From Phyllostachys edulis (Eukaryota; Streptophyta; Magnoliopsida; Poales; Poaceae), in NCBI GenBank assembly GCA_036346405.1, contig CM070568.1:10050221-10114220 (forward strand): a stretch of 64,000 nucleotides of DNA, written 5' to 3'. How positions within the stretch are numbered: the first letter of the stretch is position 1; each line of letters starts with the position of its first letter. A model generated the notes under the pieces. The model saw only the letters and a program-made list of their open reading frames with translations. It did no database searches and was not told the origin of the DNA. The position numbers were made by a program, and so were the translations under genes. Shown here piece after piece: positions 24,201-35,345 of the stretch.

Positions 24201-25555
24201 ACTACCGCCGACTATCATGCGGTACTACCGCTCACGCCGGTCGTACCGCTCATAAGTGCGGTACTACCGTTCCAAGTAAATTCAATCTTAGCTGAAAAAC
24301 ACACTTCTCTAGAAAACATATACCGCTCCATTAAAATCGAATAACCATAGTGCGGTAGTACCGCTCAAACAACGCCGCAGACTACCGTTCTCGTGGTTTT
24401 GCAAATCTAGCCAAAATGGAGCTTCTCAGAGTTTTTATACCACCACAAAACAATCGAACAACCGAGGAACGGTAGTTCGCTCAATATTTTGGTACTACCG
24501 CTCTGTGAGAGCTTACCAGAGAACTTAGCAAATTCAAATTAGACATGTGGACGGCTCAGATCAATTAAACATTAGGACCACCTTTTAACCATACGATCAA
24601 GGATGGTCCGAAAGCGATACCAGTATACCGCCAAGTAAATGTGGTACTACCTCAACGGTAGTTCCGCTTAAAACGCCGGTATTGCCGTGCCACTAGAAAA
24701 CAGCCAAGTCCAAAAACGTGTCTCACTGGTTTTTATGTACCGCCTTTAAACAAAAGGAATTATCATGAGCGCATTTCCGCTTTAACTTCGGTACTACCGC
24801 AATACGAAAAAATTTTGACAATAAGATGAAATGAAGCGCAACGTGGACGTCCCAGATTCATTGGGCCTTTCGGACCACCTTTTAAACTGTTAGATCCAGG
24901 TGATGTTCAGACGGTCCGATCAGCCCATGGTAGTACTGCCAACTAATATGCGATCATACCGCTCAGTGGTAGTTCCTCCATTAAACCTCCGGTACTACCG
25001 CTTGTGCTGTCAATTTTCATAAAACTTTCCAATTCAAATCCAGAATCAAATTCAAATGCATGCATGATCCTAAATTGATCCATAAGGCACAAGAACATGC
25101 TATCAAGCTACTAGTCATGATCCCTCTTAAAAGTACGGTATTTAACCTATAATCCGGTCTTCCAACCAAATCTCCTAAGACCGGTAAAATACAAAAGGAT
25201 CCTAGACTACTTGTACCTTGACCTTGAGTCATCTTAATCTTCATGTAGTCCTTCAGCATGCATCTTTATGTCATCAAACTTACCAATGGAACTTAACCTT
25301 GTAAATAATCAATAAACACGTTTATCCCATATTCACATATTATCATTAAGTACCAAAATAATTTTTAGGGGCCTATATGCTTTCAACACTGCTCGGCGAG
25401 GATTGATAGGGGGTCCCAGACTGATCGACCTCCGTGATGGTAAATCGGCCCGCGGGCCTTTTCGATATTCCTCTTCTTCTACCGCGCTTGGATATTCCAG
25501 TGGACGGTGCATCAGACACATGAGGCGACGATGACGAAGAATGAGCGAAAGACAT
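21240..25555 (-). pseudogene. CACTA second ORF (Transposase_24-like / DUF8039 / Ulp1-like), broken
   Basis: Starts MSFAHSSSSSPHVSD at 25555, is cut by the LTR at 23393-25385, and resumes at 23392. Minus-strand pieces match the layout of grass CACTA ORF1 proteins: a WKNFKSTFVKNYVEKDLGP segment (about 23215-23140), RALQAKNKHP (about 23050), a charged helix (22440-22580), a DUF8039-like part ending LEQAVGAFI (22172-21963), a Lys/Ser part and FYYDIPFLPLARKFVL (21806-21468), and a piece like the N-terminal part of Ulp1 protease regions (21240-21400, GFLDSHLVSEQTI). Several in-frame stops, for example at 23128 and 21965, show it is dead. Names are by resemblance only. Confidence 0.75.
23393..25385 (-). 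mobile_element. Solo LTR of a Sirevirus-type copia element
   Basis: Flanked by ACACT at 23388-23392 and 25386-25390. On the minus strand it begins TGAAAGCATATAGGCCCC and ends ...CCTTGATCCTACA, the pattern of grass Sirevirus LTRs. It interrupts the CACTA ORF1. The middle has many GGTACTACCG motifs, including perfect palindromes GCGGTACTACCGC (24219-24231) and GCGGTAGTACCGC (24352-24364). No internal region is left. Confidence 0.88.
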
Positions 25556-25639
25556 CTTCACAAGAAATAGAAGTTCTGACACGCATGAACATATTATCAT
25601 AAGATTCGATCTCTATGTGTATGGGTATACACACCAATT

Positions 25640-26258
25640 AATAATAATTGGGATATGTCGGCTGCTCATGTTACCGAAAGGATTCATTCCATTTGTACTC
25701 AATCCAAACCTTATATTCCTCGCTTCCGCACCGAAGTCTGCAAACCTCCTATCGATGTTTCCCCACTGGGCAGAATCAGCAAGGTGTCTTAACTTTCCGT
25801 CATTCTTACGCTGCTATGAGTGCCAATGCAGCATTTTTGCATTCTTTGGGTTCGCAAAAAGCCTCTTCAAACAGGAAATTACAGGAAGATACCACACCAC
25901 CTTAGTAGGAGGTCCTTTCTTCACCTCGATTCCCTCGTCGTCATCTGATTGATTCTTACGCTTGTATTGGGATGCATTGCACAACGGACATACATGCATG
26001 TTTGTATACTCATTATGGTAGAGAATACAGTCATTCGGACATGCATATATTCTTTATACTTCCATTCCCAATGGACAAAGAACTTTCTTGGCTTTGTAGG
26101 TGGTTTTGGGCAACTCGTTTCCCTCCGAAAGCATGTCTGCTAAGAGACCTAACAGCCCCGTGAAACTCTTGTGGGACCAACCGTTGCTTGCCTTCAATTT
26201 CAGCAGTTCAAGCATGGATGACAACCTTGTGTATTCCGGCTTGCAACCCGGGAACAAA
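25640..26258 (-). pseudogene. Fragment of CACTA transposase tnp2
   Basis: Minus-strand pieces match the tnp2 transposase: HLFPGCKPEYTRLSSML, then GWSHKSFTGLLGLLADMLS, then HVCPLCNASQYKRK, a Lys/Asp linker, KVVWYLPVISCLKRLF, and finally LRHLADSAQWGNIDRRF and GMNPFG. The reading then stops near 25640, well short of the usual catalytic DDE region. The next ORF starts only about 85 bases on, so a deletion removed the rest. The 5' part is cut off by the LTR that begins at 26259. Confidence 0.82.
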
Positions 26259-29231
26259 TGTAACATCCCAATTTTCAGAGCTTTAAAAATCCTTAAAATA
26301 GTTGTAGTAAGAAAATTCACCATTTGGATTTATTTGGATTTAATTTAAAAGCTTAATATTGGACTTTGAGTAGCAAAACAATTTAATGTGACTAAAGTCA
26401 ACATGAACAATGGTCAAAACTATTTTAATTGGATTCTATGTGCTTGGATATATTTTCTAGAATTTTTCCAAGTTCATTTGCTAATTTCCTTTGTTTATTT
26501 GGATTTCTGGTATTTTCTAAAAAAGAAAAAGGTATTTATATCTCCAAATAGTGATTGGGCCGAATCTCTTCAGCCCAATCCCCTTTCCCCACGCGCAAGC
26601 CCAATTGGCCCATCCTTCTCGCCGTTGGATCGTCGCTGGACGCCTGGATCTCCTCCGCGCGCGCGTCCGCCTCCGTGTCCCTCTGACTGGTGGGCCCGCC
26701 GAGGTCGTCGTCTCCGACCCGGTCTCCTTCCTCGCGCCACTTCGCAGCCGCGTCCGCCATTAGCGCTTCTAGAAGCTCCACCCCGTGTGCGGTTTTGCTA
26801 ACTGGAATCCCTGGATTTTTCTACCAAACTCAATCCTTATCTCTCCCGCACCGACTCAGTTTGAATTCGAAATTCAAACTCGTCTATATCCCGTTTTCCC
26901 CGCGAGCTCTTTTCGGGCAGTTTGATCTCCTCCGCCGGCACGTCCCCTCGAGGCCGCCCTGCACCTATAAGTAAGTCCCCGAGGATCGCCGCAGCCCCCT
27001 TTCCAAAACCCCTCGCTCAATTCCACTCGAGAACCTCCGCTTCGCCGCCAATTCGAGCTTTAAGGTTTCCTCGCCGTCGGTGGGTTTTCTTTGATTACGC
27101 CGCCGCTGCGTCATCGTCGAGTACACCACCGAGTCCGCCGTCGCCTCCTCTACCTCCCGGACCCTTCCCCGACGCCAATTCCTCACCGGAGCGCCCACCC
27201 GACAAAACCCGAAGCCCTCCGCCGCTCCGACCTCGCCGCCGGCCACCACAGTCGTCCTCGACCACCCGGACCTGCACCCTGAGGTTCGCAATAGCACCAG
27301 CCACACACCCGTACCACCCACCCTCGCCGGCGATCACTGTAGCGCCGTTGCCGGCCGGTCCAGTGCCACCGCCGCCGCCGTGGTCGTCCTCGCCGACGTG
27401 GACGCCAAGTCACCTGCCACCTCACCCTCCGCGCGTGCGTGTCAGCCACGTGGGCGCCACGTCAGCGCCACGTGTGCGGGTACGCCACCTCACCAGATCT
27501 CCAGATCCAGAGGCTCGGTGGACTTGGTCCACCGTGGGCCGTGTCGCTGACATGTGGGTCCCCACGCGTCGGGATTTTTTTTATTTATCTTTTCCGAAAT
27601 TTTCACGACGCCAAAGATTGTGCAATATTTTGATTTTCTTTTAAGAAATAAATCGGGAAATTCGTATAATTCATTTTCTAGGGTTTTTCTTTAGATTCAA
27701 ACTTCCAAACCTCTGATTTTTATTTATTTATTTTGGAGTTGTTTTGCCTCTGTTATTTATTTAGTTTGTTTTTGTGCTTCGTTTGCGAGTAGACTTCGAC
27801 GCTGCTGGAAGAGTTGAAGAAGAAGGAGCTTTCCAAGACCAGGACCAGCACCTAGACCTATTCCAAGGCAAGCTATACCCTTGACCATTTTGCTTCCCGG
27901 TTTGCTAAAAGTATTTTAATTCAAATTATCGTGCATCTTAATTCAAGTATTTATTTAAATGTTTTGGGTGTGAGTTAATTCCAAATTGTTATGCCTTCCT
28001 TGTGTAATTGTTATGCCTTGATCCTTTGTCACCCTAGTTGATATTTAGTTGGTAAATATTGTAGCACCAACGTGGGTTGGTTAGTACGAGTAGATTGCTT
28101 AGCCATGCCACGAATCATTTATTCATGTGAGGCTGCAATTATTAAACCTGACTAAGTGAATATGCAATCTTGCAATAATCTGTGTGTACTATGTGTCTTT
28201 GTGGCATGTGTTGCACTTAAATCAACCGGGTGGTAAAAAGGATTTGGACTGAGGCATGCAAGGGGGTGGATACTGTGTGAAATGGTGGACTGTGTGAACT
28301 GTGTGAGCTATGTGCATGGAATTAATCTGTGTGGCATAGTAGCATATGGTAGTCTTGCCTCGGTCAATTAAGGACCTCACCATGTGCGCCATTGAATCGA
28401 GCCCATCATGCGACCACATGCCTGTTATGGGACGGGCCTAGCATAGTAAGATGAAGTTCCGAAATGCTTTGTTATGATTAGTGCTAGCTACACTAATTAT
28501 GTCTTGTGGGTAAAGTGTACAAACTCTGCAGAGTGTTAAACAATCTATTCGAATAGCCGCGTCCGCGGTCATGGACAATGCTCGGGGATTTCACACTAGG
28601 GGTAGATCTTCATAAAACTGTGTGGGAAGAGAGCTATGTGATTTAAATCATCTAGCTATGTGAATAATCTGTTTAGGCTGTGTGTGTCTTTGTGAAATCA
28701 ATTGTTAAAATTATTGTTATCTATTTGTTTTACTTGTTTTCAATCTATTATTTGTATTCAATTGCAAATATTGTATTTCTGCAAAATAACCACAGAATGC
28801 CATTCCTTTGGAATAAACCTGCATGTATAATTGCATTTCTGTGGTATGACTTGCGAGTACGGTGTGTACTCACGCTTGTTTTGACGAATCAAACAGAAGA
28901 GGAGGAGTCTTCACCAGCATTTGAGGACGAGTTTATCGAAGGTGCCTGATTGCAAGGTCTTGATCCCAATTGGTTGCCTGTGGTGAATCGATGGGATGCC
29001 ACTACCGCTTTTGTTCCCGCTGCTTTATTTCTCTGTTAGTCCTGCGTGGCTTAAATAAATGTAAACTCGACCGTAAGGTCAAACCATTATTTAATAATCA
29101 AATTATCGTTTATGCTATTATTCGCTTGTGTGGATCGATATCCATCTTTGTTGACACTGTGTGCACTAGCGTGATCCTGGACTAGTGCATTAAACACAGA
29201 GGGTCTCGAAGTGTAATTTTGGGTCCCAACA
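26259..29231 (+). mobile_element. 5' LTR of a Ty3/gypsy Tekay-type element
   Basis: Starts TGTAACATCCCAATTTTC within CACTA tnp2 and ends ...TTTTGGGTCCCAACA. It contains a GC-rich U3/R part and a TATA-like CTATAAGTA near 26964. Further on is the block TCTATTCGAATAGCCGCG with a downstream GTCATGGACA (28543-28575), which I know from this LTR family. Length is 2973 bp. ACAAA at 26254-26258 would be the left half of the target duplication. The right half is not identifiable because the element is truncated. Confidence 0.82.
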
Positions 29232-29239
29232 GTGCCACC

Positions 29240-29970
29240 CCAAGCACCACCTCTTGACTTGCAGAACTTTGAAGCCTTTATGGCAGCACAAACTCAGATG
29301 ATGTATACAATGATGAACCAGATGCAGGCCATGAACAACAACAACAACAATCGTCGTGGAGGAGCCCGTCGCCGGTGGTCATCGAGGACCATCCAAGTTG
29401 GCTGAATTCATGAGGACCCGTCCGCCAACTTTCTCTGGCCATGTCTCACCAAAGGAAGGCGATGATTGGCTTCGCGTAATTGAGAGGAAGCTGCTGATCA
29501 CCCAATGCGGCGATCACGAGAAAGTTTTGTATGCCACTCATCAGATGGAGGGCATAGCTACTGAGTGGTGGGAGAACTTCTGCGCAGCGCATGAGGCACC
29601 AGAGAATATCACTTGGGACGAATTCTCCGCAGCCTTCCGCCAGTATCATGTACCTGAAGGGATCATGGATTTAAAGAAAGATGAGTTCCGTGCTCTTAAG
29701 CAAGGAGCTATGTCGATGTTGACACGTGAATAAGTTTTCTCGCTTAGCTCGCTATCTTTGAAGGATGTCGCCATCGACAAGGCTCGTCGAGTCGTTTCTT
29801 GAAGGATTGAACTCAGATCGCAGTCAATCGCTTGCCCACACCTTCCGGATTTCCGAGTTGATTAACAAGGCATTGGTCATGGAGGACAAACGCAAGGAAC
29901 GGAGGATCACCATAGCGTGGGATGATTCAAATAGGAAGCCACCACCACAACAAAGCAGAGGGCAAGGATA
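29240..29970 (+). pseudogene. Ty3 gag (Tekay type), frameshifted
   Basis: Codes for the retroelement capsid-like protein in two or more frames. Gln/Met/Asn-rich sequence lies at 29240-29350, the conserved part with PPTFSGHVSPKEGDDWL and WWENFCAAHE at 29400-29600, and EFSAAFRQYHVPEGIM to about 29670. A stop and frame change near 29730 precede the piece with RRVVS, FLEGLNSDRSQ and ALVMEDKRKERR (29765-29970). It is joined almost directly to the LTR end at 29231, with no primer-binding site in between. Confidence 0.8.
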
Positions 29971-30044
29971 GTGCCACAAGAGTTTAGTCGTTTCGGCAAG
30001 CAGAGTTCTTTCAGACGCCTACACCGCCTTGACACCTCGTCCTT

Positions 30045-32411
30045 TTGTTGAAATTCGCAACCCTACACCACCAACCCCACCCGAGGAACAACGGCAGAGT
30101 GAAACGAGTGTGTTACAATTGCCGTCAGCCAGGTCACTTCGCCAATCAGTGTCCTCAGAAGGGAACTATCACACCAATCCGCTTCAACCTTGGAGCAACA
30201 CCTGCCAAGACCCCAGTGCAGAGCAACCAGGGAGTTTCTCAGGGAACCAGTCAATCAGGAGGAATGCCTCAGTCAGTTGTCAGAGGTCGTGTTAATCACG
30301 TCACTTTGGAAGGAGCCCAGGAAGCACCAGACGTTGTACTGGGTAAGTTCCTAATAAATTCAGTACCTGCATCCGTTCTGTTTGATTCTGGAGCTTCGCA
30401 TTCGTTTGTTTCTGGAAATTTTGCAACTAAGAATAAGTTGGAAGTTATGCCTCTTAAGCATACTCTGTTAGTCCAGTCGCCTGGAGCAGAGCTAAGTTCT
30501 AATATGGGTTGTTTAGGGGCTAAGTTACTCATAGCTGGAGTTGAATTTCTAGCTAACCTAGTTATTCTAGACACCCAAACCATAGATGTCATCCTTGGCA
30601 TGGATTGGTTAACCAAGCACAAGGTCGTGCTAGATTGTGGCCGAAGAGCCGTTACAATCGAGGATACCAAAGGAAACAAAGTGGAGTTTCTAACTACCTT
30701 AGTGCGTAATGGACACGTGCTAGTCAATAGCCTGAAGACCGTTGCTTTGGAAGACGTGCCCGTTGTCCGAGAGTATCCAGATGTGTTTCCAAAAGAATTA
30801 CCAGGAATGCCACCGGATCGTGACATTGAGTTTGTCATCGATCTAGTGCTAGGAACAGCACCCATCTCGAAGAGACCTTATCGGATGCCAGCCGATGAGT
30901 TAGTGGAAATGAAGAAGCAAATAGAAGAACTTTTGGAGAAAGGTTTTGTGAGGCCTAGTTCGTCGCCATGGGGAGCGCCAGTCTTGTTCGTCAAAAAGAA
31001 GGATGGAAGCATGAGAATGTGCATCGACTACCGATCTCTCAATGAAGTGACCATCAAGAATAAGTACCCATTGCCCCGGATAGATGATCTGTTTGATCAG
31101 ATGAAGGGAGCCGGAGTGTTCTCGAAGATCGATCTGCGATCAGGTTACCATCAGTTGAAGATTTGTCCCAAGGATATACCTAAGACCGCTTTCTCAACAC
31201 GGTATAGACATTACGAGTTCCTAGTCATGTCCTTTGGTCTGACTAATGCCACTACCTATTTCATGAACATGATGAATAAGGTATTCATAGAATATTTGGA
31301 TAAGTTTGTAGTTGTATTCATCGATGATATTTTGGTTTACTCCAAGTCAGAAGAAGAACATGCTGAGCATTTGAGATTAGTCCTAGAGAAACTCAGAGAG
31401 CATCAGTTGTATGCTAAGTTTAGCAAGTGTGATTTCTGGAAGAAGGAAGTTGATTTCCTTGGCCATGTGATGACAACTACAGGAGTAGCAGTTGACCCTA
31501 GTAAAGTTAAAGCAGTATTATATTGGGAACAACCCAAGACTGTCACTCAGATTCGCAGTTTCTTGGGATTGGCGGGATATTATCGCTGTTTCATTGAAGG
31601 ATTTTCATCAATTGCTAAACCTCTTACGTAATTGTTGAAGAAAGAGAAAAAGTTTACTGGACTGACTTGTGAAGAAAGTTTCCAAGAATTGAAGAAGCGT
31701 TTGACTTGACCTAGTCTTGATTTTGCGGATATTCGCAAGGATTTTGATATTTATTGTGATGCTTCGCGTCAAGGATTAGGATGTGTCTTGATGCAAGAAG
31801 GAAGAGCTGTCGCTTATGCGTCAAGGCAGTTAAGGCCTCATGAAGAGAATTATCCTACCCATGATCTGGAATTAGCTACAGTAGTGCACGCTTTGAAGAT
31901 TTGGCGTCATTACCTCATCGGAAATCGCTGCGAGATATACACGGATCATAAGAGCTTGAAATACATTTTCACTCATCCGACTGAATATGAGATGAGAAGA
32001 TGGCTAGAGTTGATAAAGGATTATAATCTGGAATCCATTACCATCTGGTAAAGCCAATGTCGTTGCTGATGCTTTGAGCCGTAAGAGCCACTGCAATGCT
32101 TTGGAAGTGAAAGAGCTTTGTTCAGAACTTCAAGAGGAATTCCAGAAGCTAAAGCTAGAAGTAGTATCTGATGGATTTGTGGCTAGTCTGGAGGTGCAGT
32201 CTACTTTGGAGAAGCAGATTCGCGAGGCCCAGCCAAAAGATTCAGAGTTTGCAGACATCAAGAAGAAGATGGCAGAAGGGAAGTTCAAAGAATTCACGGT
32301 AGATGATCAAGATATACTGTGGATTAGTGGACGTATCTGCGTACCAGATATTGATGGGTTGAGACAGCTAATTTTGAAGGAGGCCCATGACTCAAAGTAT
32401 TCGATTCACCC
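30045..32411 (+). pseudogene. Ty3 Tekay-type pol (protease, RT, RNase H), 3' truncated
   Basis: The first 528 codons hold a CCHC zinc knuckle (residues 23-36, CYNCRQPGHFANQC), an aspartic protease (LFDSGASHSF) and a reverse transcriptase with SPWGAPVLFVKKKDGS, LRSGYHQLKI and the active site VVFIDDILVYS. A stop near 31629 ends this frame. RNase H pieces (IYCDASRQGLGCVL, ENYPTHDLELATVVHALKIWRHYL, TDHKSLKYIF) follow to 32051, and a last part reaches the integrase zinc region (LKEAHDSKYSIHP) at about 32411. There the element is cut. Stops near 31629, 31707 and 32049 show it is inactive. Confidence 0.85.
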
Positions 32412-32440
32412 TGGTCCGGGTCTTCGATTCACCACTCACA
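32412..32440. other. Truncation junction between Ty3 pol and Sirevirus LTR copy
   Basis: At the join, GATTCACC and GTCCGGGTCTTC each occur twice in alternating order within 50 bases. This looks like short filler copied during end joining. Confidence 0.6.
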
Positions 32441-34190
32441 ACCGTCCGGGTCTTCTCACAACCTTCTTTGAGAAGATCACCGGAACAACCCCTCCAAGCC
32501 GTCTAGGTGTCGGCAAACACCAAGAGTAACAAGTCGGAGACACTCACGTGAACAAATCAAGTGTCTAAGCTCAATGGATACACAATCCACTACCTAATGC
32601 AACACATGCACTTAGGATTTGTTCTCTAAGCTCACTTAAGTGCAGCACATGCACATGAGAGATGAGAGAGCTTACTCTTTGCTCAAGGGAATGAATAGCA
32701 CTAGCAACAACAACCTCCACAACCGGCCAAGGTGGGTATTTATTGCCCACACACAAAAACTAGCCATCGGAGAGAATCTGCTGAAAAGTCAGGGAACCCC
32801 AGTCTAACAGCCAACCAATGGCCGGTCAGATCGCCCTTGCTCCAACAGCTATAAAACTAGCCGTTGGACACACATCAGGTTTGATCGCCAACCAATGGCT
32901 GGTGAGACCGGACCAAACCGATCAGACCGCTCCACAAAGGAGCAAGCCAAAACCAGAAAAACACATTGTTTGGAAAATACGAACCACCGATAAAAGATCG
33001 GTACTACCGCCTTGCGGCACTACCGCTGAACAAATACGGTCATACCGCTGACCGGTGACCAGTCAGATCGGCCAATACATAGTGGTCAGACCGACACTCC
33101 ACTGGTCAGACCGACTGACATGGGTGGTCAGACCGCCCACTGCCAACAAGGCTGAAAACAGATTTCACACATCGCTTCAACTCAATTTGCAAAACATATT
33201 TGCTAATTGATGTGCGATGCAATCAAGGGTTGACAGCAAGATTCTCAACATGTTGCAAAACACATTTGCCGACTTTTAGAATTAATGTCACAAGGTACAT
33301 GGACTTACACCATTTGCAAAACACATTCGCAAGCTAAAGTCACATGCTACAAGGATTATGCATGTGCATCAACTATTTGCAAAACACATTCGTAAATATT
33401 TGCAACATGCTAACGAGAGCTAGAGCAAGCACAACGAGCTATCAACACATGACACTGTCAAGCTACTAGTCAAGACCCCTCTTAATAGTACGGCAACCTA
33501 TACTAGCAATCCGGTCTCCAACAAAACTCCAAGACCGGTAAAAGACTAAGAACACATCCTTAGCCCTAACTAGTCATACCTTTGCCTTGCACATCCACTT
33601 GAAGCTTGATGACGCGTATCTTTACTTCATGTCCGGGTCATGGACTTGATAATCATCAACACATAATGATTTCCTTTACTTCAAGTTCTTGACTTGAATA
33701 TGCATCAACCCATGATACACTCTTTCACTTGACCTCCATCAACACATGATTGGTCTTTTCTTGATGTGATGATCAACTCATGATCATCTCCTCTTCGGGA
33801 TCTTGATGTGCATCAACACATAATGCATCCTCTTTTTGAATCTTGACTTGATGACGATCAACTCATGATGTCATCCAAAGTCTCTATCATCATGGGACAT
33901 AACCTATTCATCCAACTCATGAAAAATATTAGTTCCACAACATGATTGTCATTAATTACCACAACATACCATTAACTCATAATGGCAGGTCTAGATTCTT
34001 CAATCTTCTCCTTTTTGGTAATTGATGATAGATCCTTTATCAATAGCAACATTTGGATATAAATCGACATACATTAAGAATTTAAGATATTTAACTATAT
34101 CCATGCATGTCATAAGGTGAAATCATGGGGGAATCACAAGAGAGAATATATTAACCATCCAAATAGAAATATATTGATCATATAAACCCC
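32430..34190 (-). mobile_element. 3' end of a second Sirevirus-like element, truncated
   Basis: Closely matches 13130-15370 in the same orientation. It includes the CATCAAC-CATGATG array, the CGGTCAGACCG-type palindromes, one purine tract and LTR start near 34002, and about 170 bases of internal sequence to 34190. It lacks the roughly 470-bp extra segment that separates the two LTR-like starts in the first copy. Its outer LTR end is missing at 32430. Confidence 0.75.
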
Positions 34191-34238
34191 CAATTGGTGC
34201 CCTCCCTACAACCTCTCTCTCTCAGCTGACACCCATGG

Positions 34239-34605
34239 TTGTAGGATAAAGGAGGTCGACTAGAGGGGGTGAATAGGCGGTTTTATTCTTTTGGCTAAAA
34301 TCGAGATTTATATGTGGAAGCGTAAATCGAATCGGTTTTATACAATTAAAACCTAAATCAACTAGTCTCAACTAAGTGCACCAACAACATAAATATATGT
34401 CAAGATTTGCAATCCCAGGGTGATAAGCGAGCAATTCAATTCTAAGAACATAAATAGCACAAGATAAATACAAATACGATCACAAGAATGTAAATGACAA
34501 CTAGAGAGCAAACAATAGAAGATGACACAAATTTTTTTTACGGGATGCTCGGAGACTTGTCGATCTTCCCTAATCCACGTTGAGGTAAGTCCAAACGAAT
34601 TGGCC
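34239..34605 (-). mobile_element. U5-side fragment of a third Sirevirus LTR
   Basis: The plus strand begins TGTAGGATAAAGGAGGTCG (the inverse of the LTR end) and reads through CTAGAGGGGGTGAATAGG, as in the solo LTR at 23393. Similarity ends near 34605 after AATCCACGTTGAGG. Confidence 0.7.
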
Positions 34606-35345
34606 GATCTCGCGTTCTCTACTTCACATTTCGTTATCTTCTTCAATTTCGAATTACGAACTACGCGGACACTTCAAGGTATTACCAAAAAACTTCGTGA
34701 AATACACTAAATCTTTAGGCCGAATTCTATAGACATAAATTAATATATATATATATGGCCTTGTTGCCAATTGAGCTAACGAAATTCTCCTGTCACCAGT
34801 TCAATTGGCAACAGTTGGCGATATGAACCTCTCCGTACTGTTTCAATTGACAACAGGGATCCTGTCGCCATTTGGAATAACGATATGCACATATTTTTAT
34901 TAAAAAAATAATTTTTTTGTAATTATATTTTATATTATTATTATTATTTTTTTTTAAAAAAACTTCGTCTTCCTCGGCAAGGCTGCTCAGAACCTAGAAG
35001 CCAGGGAATTGGCTGTAATTGTTTTTATTTTCAGGGCTCTTTCTGCAACTTCTGGGTGTACTCCACTGTTGTACTTCATTCCGGTTAATACTAGAGCTTT
35101 GAGCCCGTAGGGGCTAGTTGCCTACAAAAATATCGGTGGCTATTTGTCATATATAGGCTTTCTGTCAATTAATCAATATTTTCTGAGAGGAATTAATCAA
35201 TATATTAATGATACTTTTGGGTGATTAGTGGTGAAAGTTGTATATTTGAGATTAATTGCGCACGTCGATGTGTGAAGTGACATCTAATTAACAGAGAGTA
35301 AAACGAACTAGACTACAACCAAATAAAATGATTCTAAACAAGACA
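34606..35345. repeat. AT-rich spacer with TTCAATTGGCRAC repeat family
   Basis: From about 34755 to 34880 the motif CAATTGGCAAC/CGCCAATT recurs in both orientations. The same family occurs at 51765-51960, so it may be part of a dispersed TIR element. No gene is visible in the remaining sequence. Confidence 0.5.

Larger units (their letters stand above)
20511..26258 (-). mobile_element. Decayed CACTA (En/Spm) DNA transposon, one end
   Basis: The plus-strand left edge reads CACTACTACAGAAAAGG, the CACTA terminus, so genes on the minus strand run towards this 3' end. Subterminal repeats follow. Inside are a tnp2 fragment (25640-26258) and a second ORF (21240-25555) split by a solo LTR. The other terminus is not in the remaining sequence, because a Ty3 LTR cuts the tnp2 part at 26259. 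ACT at 20508-20510 could be half of the 3-bp target duplication. Confidence 0.85.

Noticed and set aside
24090..25000. Possible CRISPR-like repeat array (GGTACTACCGC)
   Set aside because: Irregular spacing, no uniform spacers, a plant LTR context, and palindromic half-sites of variable sequence.
26922..27644. 240-codon Pro/Ser-rich frame
   Set aside because: It lies wholly within the GC-rich part of the LTR 26259-29231. All frames are open there by base bias.
32430..34605. Missing 5' LTR of the Sirevirus-like element at 12676-20510
   Set aside because: The 32430-34190 copy has the purine tract and internal 3' sequence next to the LTR, so it is a 3' end of another copy and not a displaced 5' LTR.
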